A stretch of DNA of 64,000 nt from Pseudomonadota bacterium (GTDB lineage: Bacteria; Pseudomonadota; Gammaproteobacteria; Competibacterales; Competibacteraceae), in NCBI GenBank assembly GCA_022709365.1, contig JAKLIY010000009.1, positions 55,774 through 119,773 on the forward strand. Reading direction: 5' to 3'. The position numbers and the translations under genes were made by a program. How positions within the stretch are numbered: position 1 is the first letter of the stretch; every line of letters begins with the position of its first letter. Shown here in pieces: positions 56,068 to 63,953 of this stretch. Under the pieces are notes generated by a model. It worked only from the letters and a program-made list of their open reading frames with translations. It was not told the DNA's origin and did no database searches.

Positions 56068-57463
56068 GACCGGAACCTGTAGAGTAGGATTCGGGAGCAT
56101 AACTCTCGAAACGGGTGTATTGCCCCAGAAAAGTCAACTGGAACTTGCCAATAGGGCCATTGCGTTGTTTACCAATAATAATTTCCGCAATGCCTTTTTC
56201 GGCAGTTTCGGGATTGTAGACTTCATCGCGGTAGATGAAACAGATCAGGTCCGCATCCTGTTCAATGGCGCCAGATTCCCGCAAATCCGACATGATCGGC
56301 CGCTTGTCGCCGCGCTGTTCCAGTGTGCGGTTGAGCTGCGACAGCGCCAGCACCGGCACGGACAGTTCCTTGGCCAATCCCTTGAGTGCGCGGGAAATTT
56401 CGGAGACCTCAGTCGCCCGGCTTTCATTCGTGCCCGGCACCTGCATCAATTGCAGGTAGTCCACCACAATGAGTCCGAGATGCCCCTCCTGCCGATGCAA
56501 ACGCCGCGCCCGCGCCCGCAGCTCGTTCGGACTCAGACTGGAACTGTCATCAATAAACAGGCGCGTCGCCGACAACATATTCACCGCCGACGTCAATCGC
56601 GACCAGTCCGCATCATCCAACTGCCCGCTGCGCACCCGTTGCTGCTCAATGCGCCCCAGCGAAGACATCAACCGCATAATCAGACTCTCGCCTGGCATTT
56701 CCATACTGAACACCGCCACCGGACAGTTCACATGAATCGCCGCATACTCGGCGATATTCATGGCGAAGGCCGTCTTGCCCATCGACGGCCGGCCCGCCAC
56801 CACGACCAGTTCGCCGGGCTGCAAGCCCGCGGTCATCCGGTCGAAATCCACCCAGCCACTCGGCAGCCCGGTCACCGGGTTATCGCTCTGGAACAGCATA
56901 TCGACCCGTTCCACCGTGCGCGCCAACAAATCCTTGATGTTGGCGAACCCGCCACGCGCCCGCGCCCCGCGTTCCGCGATAGCAAACACCCGCTTCTCGG
57001 CGTCGTTCAACAAATCCTGGCTGTTGCGCCCCTGGGGATCGTAGGCGCAGTCGGCAATCTCGGTTGCGGTGCGGATTAAATCACGGCGAATCGCCCGCTC
57101 GCGGACGATGTTGGCATAGGCGCGGACATTAGCGGCGCTGGGCGTCTCTCGCGCCAGCAGGTAGACATAGGCCATGCCGCCCGCCTCTTCCAGATGGTGG
57201 TGCGCTTCCAGCCATTCAAACACCGTGACATGATCAAAGGGCTGGCTGTCCTCGGCCAGATGGCGGATCGCGCGGAAGATCACCCGGTGATCGTTGCGAT
57301 AGAAATCGTCCTCGCCTAGCTGGTCAGCAATTTGATCCCAGGTGGTGTTCAGCAGCATCAAACCGCCCAGCACGGCCTGCTCAGCCTCCAGGGAATGGGG
57401 TGGCGTCCGCAACGCCTCAGCGGCAGGGTCCTTGCGATGGGGCAACGGGGAAACCGGCTGCAT
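55964..57463 (-). CDS. dnaB: replicative DNA helicase DnaB
   Basis: Hexameric fork helicase. Domains in order: N-terminal helical collar (about 20-125), linker, RecA-like motor with Walker A (GRPSMGKTAFAMN) and Walker B (LIVVDYLQLM), and DRRESGAIEQDADLI-type motifs (DLRESGAIEQD). At 499 residues it is about 30 longer than usual; the surplus is a Gly/Ser/Pro-rich tail (GGTGSQFPAGKGGSPRPAG) read from DNA that also encodes the alr N-terminus in another frame. Downstream of rplI. Confidence 0.97.
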   Translation of the reverse strand: MQPVSPLPHRKDPAAEALRTPPHSLEAEQAVLGGLMLLNTTWDQIADQLGEDDFYRNDHRVIFRAIRHLAEDSQPFDHVTVFEWLEAHHHLEEAGGMAYVYLLARETPSAANVRAYANIVRERAIRRDLIRTATEIADCAYDPQGRNSQDLLNDAEKRVFAIAERGARARGGFANIKDLLARTVERVDMLFQSDNPVTGLPSGWVDFDRMTAGLQPGELVVVAGRPSMGKTAFAMNIAEYAAIHVNCPVAVFSMEMPGESLIMRLMSSLGRIEQQRVRSGQLDDADWSRLTSAVNMLSATRLFIDDSSSLSPNELRARARRLHRQEGHLGLIVVDYLQLMQVPGTNESRATEVSEISRALKGLAKELSVPVLALSQLNRTLEQRGDKRPIMSDLRESGAIEQDADLICFIYRDEVYNPETAEKGIAEIIIGKQRNGPIGKFQLTFLGQYTRFESYAPESYSTGSGHESSNYSAPRSGGTGSQFPAGKGGSPRPAGSGRS

Positions 57464-57481
57464 GGCAGAGTGAGATCAGGG

Positions 57482-57556
57482 ATTCGGGCAAGCCGGCCAG
57501 GGGCCGATTCTATCTCGGGATCAGGGCAAACCGGCCAAAGGCCGGTTCTACCTCGG
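57482..57556. repeat. two tandem REP-like palindromes between rplI and dnaB
   Basis: Two imperfect copies (57482-57518 and 57519-57556) of a 37-38-bp unit; the second contains AACCGGCC AAA GGCCGGTT, a perfect 8-bp palindrome with 3-nt loop, the first a decayed version. No U-tract on either strand, so a REP-type element or mRNA stabiliser rather than a classical terminator. Confidence 0.7.
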
Positions 57557-57590
57557 AGTCATTCAATGCCGCCAAAACGGCAGAGAACCT

Positions 57591-58040
57591 TCAAGCTTCA
57601 GCAATGACGTTGACCCGAATCTGCGACTTGACTTCGGGGTGCAGATGCAGATCGACATCGTATTCGCCAATCTGGCGAATTACTCCGCCCGACAGCCGCA
57701 CTTCATGTTTCTGCAACTCAATGCCGGCGGCGGAAACCGCATTAGCAATGTCCGCTGCGCCCACCGAGCCAAACAGCCGACCTTCACTGCCGGTCTTCAC
57801 CGACAACGTCACGATCAACTCGGCCAATTGCTCAGCACGCGCCTTCGACCGGGCCAGTTGCTCGGCGGCGACCCGCTCCAACTCGGCGCGGCGCGCCTCG
57901 AAACGGGCGATATTCGTCGGGGTCGCCGTCGTGGCCTTACCCTTGGGAATGAGATAGTTGCGGGCATAGCCGGGCTTGACCTTGATCCGGTCGCCCAACA
58001 GGCCCAGGTTATTGATTTTTTCCAGCAGGATGATTTCCAT
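57591..58040 (-). CDS. rplI: 50S ribosomal protein L9
   Basis: Binds 23S rRNA near the L1 stalk. ATG 58040 gives 149 residues, the usual length, beginning MEIILLEKINNLGLLGD with the N-terminal KVKPGYARNYLIPKGKA signature, a long connecting helix and the C-terminal domain. The frame is open 15 codons further upstream without support. Confidence 0.98.
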   Translation of the reverse strand: MEIILLEKINNLGLLGDRIKVKPGYARNYLIPKGKATTATPTNIARFEARRAELERVAAEQLARSKARAEQLAELIVTLSVKTGSEGRLFGSVGAADIANAVSAAGIELQKHEVRLSGGVIRQIGEYDVDLHLHPEVKSQIRVNVIAEA

Positions 58041-58069
58041 GTTCAGCTCCGATAATCGATAGCGGTCGC

Positions 58070-58294
58070 TTAGTGCCGGTCGCAAAACGGCAATAACGCC
58101 AGGAACCGGGCGCGCTTGATCGCCACCGACAACTGCCGTTGGTAGCGGGCCTTGGTGCCGGTGATCCGGCTGGGAACGATCTTGCCGGTCTCGGTGATGT
58201 AGTTCTTCAGCACCGCGATGTCCTTATAATCAATTTCCTTGACGCCTTCGGCGGTGAAACGGCAAAACTTTTTACGACGGAAAAAACGTGACAT
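58070..58294 (-). CDS. rpsR: 30S ribosomal protein S18
   Basis: Small-subunit platform protein and partner of S6. 74 residues, starting [13 protein letters not shown] and containing [27 protein letters not shown], the family signature. Three nucleotides separate it from priB. Confidence 0.99.
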   Translation of the reverse strand: MSRFFRRKKFCRFTAEGVKEIDYKDIAVLKNYITETGKIVPSRITGTKARYQRQLSVAIKRARFLALLPFCDRH

Positions 58295-58297
58295 GGT

Positions 58298-58642
58298 CTA
58301 GTCCTCGGATGATTCGGTATTCAGAACATCAATATGAGCAGCGTGTAGCGCCAGCCGATACTCGCCTTCACGATAATTCGCACGGCCCACGAAGCCCCTT
58401 ACGCGCACCCGGGCGCCCGGCGACAATCGCCCAGCAGCCTGCGCCAGTGCCGCGCCACAGGCCACGACGGGAATCCGGCAACGTACCTCGCGCGGCAAAC
58501 CCGCTTCTACCTGCCCAGAATGGTGATCCAGCAAAAATTGGCCAATGGGCACCCCCGCAGGCGTCGTGCGAACCCCATTGGATTCAGCAACCTGACCGGC
58601 GATGATCAAACAGTTGTCAGCGAATGGCGCAGACGACGGCAT
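58298..58642 (-). CDS. priB: primosomal replication protein PriB
   Basis: Single-strand-binding OB-fold protein that stimulates PriA in fork restart. ATG 58642 gives 114 residues (family about 104) with NCLIIAGQVAESNGVRTTPAGVPIGQFLLDHHS and RVRVRGFVGRANYREGEYRLALH. The frame continues upstream to 58771 inside rpsF, which I reject. Presence of priB between rpsF and rpsR is typical for gamma- and betaproteobacteria. Confidence 0.93.
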   Translation of the reverse strand: MPSSAPFADNCLIIAGQVAESNGVRTTPAGVPIGQFLLDHHSGQVEAGLPREVRCRIPVVACGAALAQAAGRLSPGARVRVRGFVGRANYREGEYRLALHAAHIDVLNTESSED

Positions 58643-58658
58643 GGCAACAGGGCATGGC

Positions 58659-59090
58659 TTAAGCCGCCTCGTCTTCGATCTCGACGTCGTCATCAGCATC
58701 GTCGCGGTCATGGCGGCCGCGATCGTCGCGATCATCACGGTCTTCACGATCGTCGCGTTCCGGACGCTCATCGCGCGACCGGATCAGTGGTGAAGGCTCA
58801 GTTTCGGGGCCGTCGCGCTGGATAATCAGATTGCGAATGACGGCATCGTTGAAGCGAAACGCGCTCTGCAGCTCATCGAGTACCGTAGGGCTACATTCGA
58901 TGTTCATCAACACATAATGTGCTTTGTGAATCTTGTGGATCGGGTAGGCCAGTTGACGCCGGCCCCAGTCCTCGAGACGATGGATGTGGCCACCATCTTC
59001 CTCGATCAAGGCGCGATAGCGCTCGACCATAGCGGGAACCTGTTCGCTTTGATCGGGATGGACCATAAACACGATTTCGTAGTGTCTCAT
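58659..59090 (-). CDS. rpsF: 30S ribosomal protein S6
   Basis: Forms the S6:S18 platform dimer. 143 residues: the canonical core ([20 protein letters not shown] ... [18 protein letters not shown]) followed by a long charged tail rich in Asp/Arg (about 110-143), as in E. coli S6, whose tail is polyglutamylated. First gene of the rpsF-priB-rpsR-rplI operon with AAGGAG five bases before ATG. Confidence 0.98.
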   Translation of the reverse strand: MRHYEIVFMVHPDQSEQVPAMVERYRALIEEDGGHIHRLEDWGRRQLAYPIHKIHKAHYVLMNIECSPTVLDELQSAFRFNDAVIRNLIIQRDGPETEPSPLIRSRDERPERDDREDRDDRDDRGRHDRDDADDDVEIEDEAA

Positions 59091-59114
59091 GCAGACTCCT
59101 TACGGATTCAAGAA

Positions 59115-59136
59115 GCCTCCCGCAGCGCGGTGAGGC
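59115..59136 (-). promoter_or_regulatory. candidate S6:S18 autoregulatory leader hairpin
   Basis: In the rpsF 5' leader, minus strand, GCCTC-A-CCGC-GCT-GCGG-GAGGC forms two helices separated by a bulged A next to CCG. The S6:S18 complex is known to bind a leader hairpin with a CCG element in some bacteria. The resemblance is structural and by eye only. Confidence 0.35.
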
Positions 59137-59173
59137 AAGGAGGAGCAGCCCGGACGGACCGCAAAGGGAGGGT

Positions 59174-59202
59174 ATCTTAGGCGGAAAGGTCGGGGGGCGC
59201 AA
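59174..59202 (-). promoter_or_regulatory. promoter of the rpsF operon
   Basis: Minus-strand TTGCGC (59202-59197), 17-nt spacer, TAAGAT (59179-59174): a good sigma70-type pair about 85-110 nt before the rpsF ATG. Confidence 0.5.
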
Positions 59203-59266
59203 TTGATTCGCCGACCCGCCCCGCGCCGGGCGATTGATGAAACGGCCAGAAAGTAGTCGGCTGCGC

Positions 59267-59272
59267 TATAAT
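59267..59272 (+). promoter_or_regulatory. consensus -10 box upstream of cysE
   Basis: TATAAT 36 nt before ATG 59308. No good -35 at 16-18 nt, so the promoter may need an activator. Confidence 0.4.
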
Positions 59273-59307
59273 CTATGCCTCTCCACGATCACCGGGACTC
59301 ACTGGCT

Positions 59308-60114
59308 ATGGCGTTTTGGCAGCATCTGCGCGAAGACATCATCTGCGTATTCGACCGCGACCCGGCGGCGCGCAATGTCTTCGAAATCCTCACTTCCTAT
59401 CCCGGTATCCACGCGGTCCTGTTTCACCGGTTCAATCATGCCCTGTGGAATGTGGGCCTGAAATGGCTGGCGCGGTTCCTGTCAGCCCTCGCCCGCCTGC
59501 TGACCGGCATTGAAATCCATCCCGGCGCGAAAATCGGTCGGCGGTTTTTCATCGATCACGGCATGGGTGTGGTCATCGGTGAAACGGCGGAAATTGGCGA
59601 TGACTGCACGCTCTATCAGGGCGTGACGCTGGGCGGCACTAGTTGGAACAAGGGCAAGCGCCACCCGACGCTGGGCCGAAATGTGGTGATCGGCGCGGGC
59701 GCTAAAGTACTGGGACCCTTTACGGTCGGCGACAATGCCCGCATCGGCTCGAATTCCGTGGTGATCAAGGCAGTGCCGGTGGGGGCGACGGTGGTTGGCG
59801 TGCCGGGCCGGGTGGTCGAGGCTGGCGGCGCTGAGGATGTCCGCCGGGAAATCGCCCGCAAGCTGGGGTTCGACGCCTATGGCGCGACGCCGGACTTACC
59901 CGATCCGGAAGCCCACGCGATTAATCAGATGCTGGATCACCTGCAAGCGCTGGATCGCACGGTTCGCCAATTGTGTCAGACCTTGCGCAATGCCGGCATT
60001 GACCCCGGCGAATTGCAGTTGTGCGAGTTGCAAGGCTGCGAGCTGCATTCAGCGGCCAGCACCAATGGCTGGCATGAGCAAAACCGCGAAGACGCGGTCA
60101 AAGCGGAACCCTGA
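59308..60114 (+). CDS. cysE: serine O-acetyltransferase
   Basis: Makes O-acetylserine for cysteine synthesis. 268 residues from ATG 59308 (frame open from 59275): short N-terminal helical part, then hexapeptide left-handed beta-helix with [30 protein letters not shown] and [11 protein letters not shown], and a C-terminal extension (about 190-268) with coiled-coil [14 protein letters not shown] and Cys-containing [12 protein letters not shown]. The N-terminus is shorter than E. coli CysE, as in EpsC-type enzymes. It heads a small operon with IscU-like and IscA genes, linking cysteine supply to Fe-S cluster assembly. Confidence 0.94.
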   Translation: MAFWQHLREDIICVFDRDPAARNVFEILTSYPGIHAVLFHRFNHALWNVGLKWLARFLSALARLLTGIEIHPGAKIGRRFFIDHGMGVVIGETAEIGDDCTLYQGVTLGGTSWNKGKRHPTLGRNVVIGAGAKVLGPFTVGDNARIGSNSVVIKAVPVGATVVGVPGRVVEAGGAEDVRREIARKLGFDAYGATPDLPDPEAHAINQMLDHLQALDRTVRQLCQTLRNAGIDPGELQLCELQGCELHSAASTNGWHEQNREDAVKAEP

Positions 60115-60123
60115 GCGGCAATT

Positions 60124-60516
60124 ATGCGGGAACTGAGCGCCACCGCCCGAGACTATTTCGCTAATCCCCGCCATGCGGGCGGTCTGAACGTCGATGAACC
60201 GGACGTGACCACTGTTCGGGTGGAGGTCCCGATGAGCGGCGAAATTTTGCAACTGCAACTGCGCGTCAACGAGCAGAGCGTCATCGCCGAGGCCTGGTTT
60301 AAAGCCTACGGTTGCGGTTGGCTGATCGCCTGTGGGTCGCTGCTGACGGAGCGGATCACCGGACTGACGCTGGCGGACGCCGGGCGATTCCGCCATCACG
60401 AGCTGGTCGAGCGGCTGACCGTGCCGCCGGAGAAACTGCATTGTGCGGTGCTGGCGGAAGCGGCGCTGCAAACCCTCACCCCCATCCCCTCTCCCACTAG
60501 GGAAGAGGGGGGTTAA
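60124..60516 (+). CDS. IscU/NifU-N-like scaffold protein with altered first Cys
   Basis: A 130-residue Fe-S scaffold homolog: FANPRHAGG, then VPMSGEILQLQLRV where IscU has APACGDVMKLQIKV, then FKAYGCGWLIACGSLLTE and LHCAVLAEAAL. The first of three cluster Cys is Ser and the conserved Asp two residues on is Glu, while the other two Cys remain, so classical [2Fe-2S] scaffolding may be changed. The last 14 residues (TLTPIPSPTREEGG) come from a dispersed palindromic repeat that also supplies the stop. Starts 9 nt after cysE and precedes iscA; no iscS or iscR nearby. Confidence 0.82.
   Translation: MRELSATARDYFANPRHAGGLNVDEPDVTTVRVEVPMSGEILQLQLRVNEQSVIAEAWFKAYGCGWLIACGSLLTERITGLTLADAGRFRHHELVERLTVPPEKLHCAVLAEAALQTLTPIPSPTREEGG
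60471..60514. repeat. dispersed palindromic repeat at the 3' end of the IscU-like gene
   Basis: AACCCTC/ATCCCCTCTCCC and GGGAAGAGGGGGGTT arms around ACTA. Here in the reverse sense to the ftsK copy, giving peptide TPIPSPTREEGG and the TAA stop. Confidence 0.7.
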
Positions 60517-60543
60517 GCTGAATTTTCTACTGAGGAGATGACC

Positions 60544-60864
60544 ATGATTACCCTGACTGAAAAAGCGGCGGACCGCGCCCGGACCTTTCTAGCCAAACAG
60601 AGCCAGGCGGCAGGATTACGGCTGGGCGTGCGGAATACCGGCTGTTCCGGTTATATGTACGTGGTGCAACTGGCGGAACAGATCGATCCTGATGATCAGG
60701 TGTTTGAATCACAGGGTGTCAAGGTGGTGGTCAGCGCCAAAAATCTGCCCTATCTGGATGGCGTGGAAGTGGATTACGCCAAGTCGGGATTGAATGAGGG
60801 CTTCCGTTTCAATAATCCTAATGCCAAGGACGCCTGCGGCTGTGGTGAAAGTTTTAGCGTTTGA
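60544..60864 (+). CDS. iscA: IscA / HesB-type Fe-S assembly protein
   Basis: A-type Fe-S carrier. 106 residues from ATG 60544 with GAGGAG six bases upstream; the ATG at 60538 directly abuts that site. Cluster Cys are NTGCSGYMY and the C-terminal DACGCGESF, i.e. Cys35 and the CxC pair, all present. Confidence 0.96.
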   Translation: MITLTEKAADRARTFLAKQSQAAGLRLGVRNTGCSGYMYVVQLAEQIDPDDQVFESQGVKVVVSAKNLPYLDGVEVDYAKSGLNEGFRFNNPNAKDACGCGESFSV

Positions 60865-60880
60865 TGAATCTCGACCCTTG

Positions 60881-60903
60881 AAGGCGCTGAGAAGCGCTTT
60901 CGG
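60881..60903 (+). terminator. hairpin after iscA
   Basis: GGCGCT GAGA AGCGCTTTC: short stem with GNRA-like loop and TTT, likely ending the cysE operon. The rest of 60904-61145 shows no gene; composition shifts toward AT near its end. Confidence 0.4.
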
Positions 60904-61145
60904 CAGGGACACATGGAAATTATCAGGAATCTATATTTCGCCATTCAACAGCCCCAGTCGGCGTAAGCGGGCGACCAGCTCTTGGCAGAGACCGCTCGAC
61001 CCACCGGGTCAACCGGGTTTTGGTTTTATGGATATTGATTTGCTGGATCATCCAGTTAGCCGCGTTGGGTTTTGAATAAAGCCCCGCCTCGCAGAAAATT
61101 CCATTTTCAATCCAGAAAAAAATGACGGAAATCGGGACGATTCGC

Positions 61146-62489
61146 ATGAAGCGCTTTTTGTTGCTGCTGATCCTAGTGGCGATTATAGGCGGCGGGTTCC
61201 TGCTGCGCTTCCAGGCCGTCACTTACACAGAGGTCGATAACCCTATCCGTGCAGATGCCGCCAAGTATATATTATATGCTTATAATTTAAAAAATTTTGG
61301 TGTTTATACCCATAGTAACAGTGGAATTTCTGGCAACCCGCAGTTGCTTAAGCCTGATGCGTTGGTCACGCCAGGATATCCATTGTTTCTAGCGCTTTTT
61401 CTTGATAACCAACGTATTACCGCCTATCAGTATTACCAGATCCAGTTATTTCAGGTTTTATTGAGTACGGCTACAATTCTTTTAAGCTATCTACTGTGCA
61501 TACCATTATTAAATAGAAATTTGTCGCTGGTCGTAGCGACGCTGGTCGCCTTGAGTCCACATCTGATCAATATGAATGTTTATCTATTGACAGAAACTTT
61601 ATTTTGCTTCTTTCTAACCGCCTTCCTAGCGGTGATGGCGTGGATAAAATCACCTACAGATTATGGAAGATTGTTTGGGGCAGGCGTGCTTTTTGGCCTA
61701 GCAACCCTGACCCGGCCTTACACGCAAGGATTCGTTATTGTAAGCGCTTTGCTTCTGTTAGCGCCATCGTTTCGCTTGGGATTATGGCGCGTACTGGCTT
61801 TATTATTAGGGTTTTCAGTGATTGTCGCTCCCTGGGTGATTCGTAATCTGGTTGTACTGGATCAAGTCAGTGATCCTACGTTAACCATCACCAGCCTCTA
61901 TCACGGCTTCTATCCGGGAATGATGTATGAATTTCGTCCGGAGTCATTAGGCTTTCCTTATCGTTTTGATCCAAAAGTCAATGAGTTCGTATACACTTTA
62001 CCCGGTTTCGTGAATGAACTGAGCCAACGAGCGGCACGTCAGCCTTGGGTGTATTTTGAATGGTATCTATGGGGTAAAACGGCAACGGTATTTTCTTGGA
62101 GTATCCTCGCGGGTATGGGCGACGTATTTGTTTATCCCGTAATAAAAACGCCTTATGTTGATTTATCATACTTCAAATCGACCCACGAATTTATGCGGTT
62201 TACTCATGAACCTCTGATGATTTTATCATTAGTTGGAGTGATCCTGGCATGGTTGCCAGCCAAGATTGCGCCAGTTTCTCACAAGGCGCAATGGGTAGGG
62301 CGATTTCTGGCGCTGTTTATATTATATTTTATGATATTGCATATTTTAGGAGCGCCATTCCCTCGCTATTCCATTCCGATAAGACCCGTCACCTATAGCA
62401 TGGCTTTATTCAGCCTATTAGTATGTTGGCTTATTTTAAAGCAACATTCCGTCAGTCACTCTGCCAGCTCCATGGAAAACAAGTCATGA
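61146..62489 (+). CDS. membrane glycosyltransferase, GT39/ArnT-like (GT-C fold)
   Basis: About 447 residues, 10-12 transmembrane helices, beginning with MKRFLLLLILVAIIGGGFLLR. The first periplasmic loop carries the acidic ADAAKYILYAYNL motif expected for lipid-linked-sugar GT-C enzymes (as in ArnT/PMT families). It would transfer a sugar from undecaprenyl or dolichyl-type phosphate in the periplasm. The longer frame to ATG 61122 is possible. AT content is clearly higher than in flanking genes, suggesting recent acquisition. The stop overlaps the next ATG (ATGA). Confidence 0.8.
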   Translation: MKRFLLLLILVAIIGGGFLLRFQAVTYTEVDNPIRADAAKYILYAYNLKNFGVYTHSNSGISGNPQLLKPDALVTPGYPLFLALFLDNQRITAYQYYQIQLFQVLLSTATILLSYLLCIPLLNRNLSLVVATLVALSPHLINMNVYLLTETLFCFFLTAFLAVMAWIKSPTDYGRLFGAGVLFGLATLTRPYTQGFVIVSALLLLAPSFRLGLWRVLALLLGFSVIVAPWVIRNLVVLDQVSDPTLTITSLYHGFYPGMMYEFRPESLGFPYRFDPKVNEFVYTLPGFVNELSQRAARQPWVYFEWYLWGKTATVFSWSILAGMGDVFVYPVIKTPYVDLSYFKSTHEFMRFTHEPLMILSLVGVILAWLPAKIAPVSHKAQWVGRFLALFILYFMILHILGAPFPRYSIPIRPVTYSMALFSLLVCWLILKQHSVSHSASSMENKS

Positions 62490-63538
62490 TAAAATGTATG
62501 GCCTTGCTGATTCCTGCTTATCAGCCAGATCATCGCCTAGTTGAGCTTGTCAACCAGATTGAAGCGCTTAATAAAAAAAATGGAATATTCACCGCGATTA
62601 TCATTATTGATGATGGCAGTGGCGCAAAATACGATTCGATTTTTAAAACTGTGGCGCAACTGCCACAAGTCACCGTCATTCATCATGTGATCAATCTCGG
62701 CAAGGGCGCGGCGCTGAAAACCAGCTTTAATCATATCCTGATTCAATGGCCAGACGTGACGCATATTGTCACCGCTGACGCCGATGGGCAGCATGCGCCA
62801 GGCGATATCATGACCGTAGCGCATGCCGCCGTGAATGATCCAAGGACGCTGATTCTGGGAGCGAGAACCTTTCAACGCACGATACCCTTACGGAGCCTGT
62901 TGGGTAATCAAATCACTCGCTTGGTCATGGGGTTTTTTACGGGGATAAAATTAGCCGATACGCAAACCGGTTTGCGTGCATGGCCGAGGCAATTCGCCAT
63001 GCAGTCCTTGCGGATACCGATCAATGGCTATGACTTCGAGATGGAAGCTTTGGTCCGGGCCAAGGAATGGCTCGGCGGTGATTTGCAGTTAAAGGAAATG
63101 CCGATCACGACCATTTATGAGGAGGGCAACCGTCTTTCTCATTTTGACCCACTATTCGATTCCATGCGGATTTATTTTGTATTCATTCGCTACTGCGGTT
63201 CAGGTTTGTTAACAGCATTGGTAGATAATGTTGTTTTTATTATTGCGTTTTCTATTTCAGGTAGCATATTGCGAAGCCAAGTCATCAGTAGAGCCGTCGG
63301 TGCGGCAGTCAGCTTTCTCTTTTCCAGGCATATTGTTTTTCACAGCAGCGCGAATTATGTTTACGCCATGGCAAAATTTCTCACATTAGTGATCGCATTC
63401 GGTTTTTTATCTTATGGCATGATCCATTTTTTAAATTCATCCTTGGGCATGAGCGTCATATTGGCCAAGATACTGGCCGAATTGATTTTATTTTTAGCAT
63501 CCTTCGCTATCCAGCGGGAGTTTATTTTTAAAAGGTAG
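62486..63538 (+). CDS. GT2 polyprenyl-phosphate glycosyltransferase fused to GtrA-type flippase domain
   Basis: A 350-residue protein. Residues about 1-215 form a DPM1/GtrB-like GT2 (LLIPAYQPDHRL, IIIDDGSGAKYD, VTADADGQH, GARTFQRTIPLRSLLGNQI); about 230-350 are four helices of the GtrA family (SGLLTALVDNVVFIIAF, FLFSRHIVFHS). It would make undecaprenyl-phosphate-sugar and move it outward for the upstream GT-C enzyme. ATG 62486 overlaps the previous stop by 4 nt. AT-rich like its partner. Confidence 0.87.
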   Translation: MIKCMALLIPAYQPDHRLVELVNQIEALNKKNGIFTAIIIIDDGSGAKYDSIFKTVAQLPQVTVIHHVINLGKGAALKTSFNHILIQWPDVTHIVTADADGQHAPGDIMTVAHAAVNDPRTLILGARTFQRTIPLRSLLGNQITRLVMGFFTGIKLADTQTGLRAWPRQFAMQSLRIPINGYDFEMEALVRAKEWLGGDLQLKEMPITTIYEEGNRLSHFDPLFDSMRIYFVFIRYCGSGLLTALVDNVVFIIAFSISGSILRSQVISRAVGAAVSFLFSRHIVFHSSANYVYAMAKFLTLVIAFGFLSYGMIHFLNSSLGMSVILAKILAELILFLASFAIQREFIFKR

Positions 63539-63564
63539 CTCTCTGTATTTTATATTAAGTACAG

Positions 63565-63594
63565 GTAGTGTTTCAGATTTGGCTGAAACACTAC
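63565..63594. repeat. 12-bp perfect inverted repeat after the glycosyltransferases
   Basis: GTAGTGTTTCAG (63565-63576), 6-nt loop, CTGAAACACTAC (63583-63594). Neither strand has a U-tract after it, so it may be a terminator needing help or a remnant of a mobile element end. Confidence 0.6.
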
Positions 63595-63651
63595 TTGAAA
63601 ATCCAGCAGTCACGACAGAAATTTGGGTCCTGTAAATTTTCCCGTGATGAA

Positions 63652-63671
63652 ATATTAGTATATACTAATAT
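63652..63671. promoter_or_regulatory. 20-bp perfect palindrome, likely operator
   Basis: ATATTAGTATATACTAATAT, a perfect 20-bp palindrome 33 nt before the ATG of a 59-residue ORF. Symmetric AT-rich sites of this kind are typical operators of dimeric HTH repressors. Confidence 0.5.
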
Positions 63672-63704
63672 CGAAAATTTATAACTTAACATGAGGAACA
63701 ACGA

Positions 63705-63884
63705 ATGCCTACTACTGAATGGGTTCTGCGCGATGACGATAACCAAATTATCGATCAACGAGCCACAAAGAAATATTCGTTGAATTTAAATGGACAAAGC
63801 GTTCATGACATTGAAGGAGCCGTTGAGGACTTTAGAAGCTGTCTAAAAAATAAGACATTGAATTTAAATAACTTTTTTTTGTAA
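63705..63884 (+). CDS. orphan 59-residue protein
   Basis: ATG 63705 after GAGGA (63693-63697); the peptide begins MPTTEWVLRDDDNQ and ends LNLNNFFL. Mixed charge, no signal or membrane segment, no family recognised. Downstream of a perfect palindrome, in AT-rich DNA next to a probable transposase start, so it is likely accessory. Not enough to call a toxin or antitoxin. Confidence 0.45.
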   Translation: MPTTEWVLRDDDNQIIDQRATKKYSLNLNGQSVHDIEGAVEDFRSCLKNKTLNLNNFFL

Positions 63885-63953
63885 AATATGGGTAAAAGTA
63901 GGGTATGAATTGAAAAATCATTTTAAGCGTAAAAATCTAATGCGAGGTGATCG

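Noticed and set aside
56066..57079. 337-codon open frame on the plus strand
   Set aside because: Antisense to dnaB; His/Arg/Gln-rich without domain.
60794..61075. 93-codon frame after iscA
   Set aside because: Overlaps iscA, no ribosome-binding site or recognisable domain.
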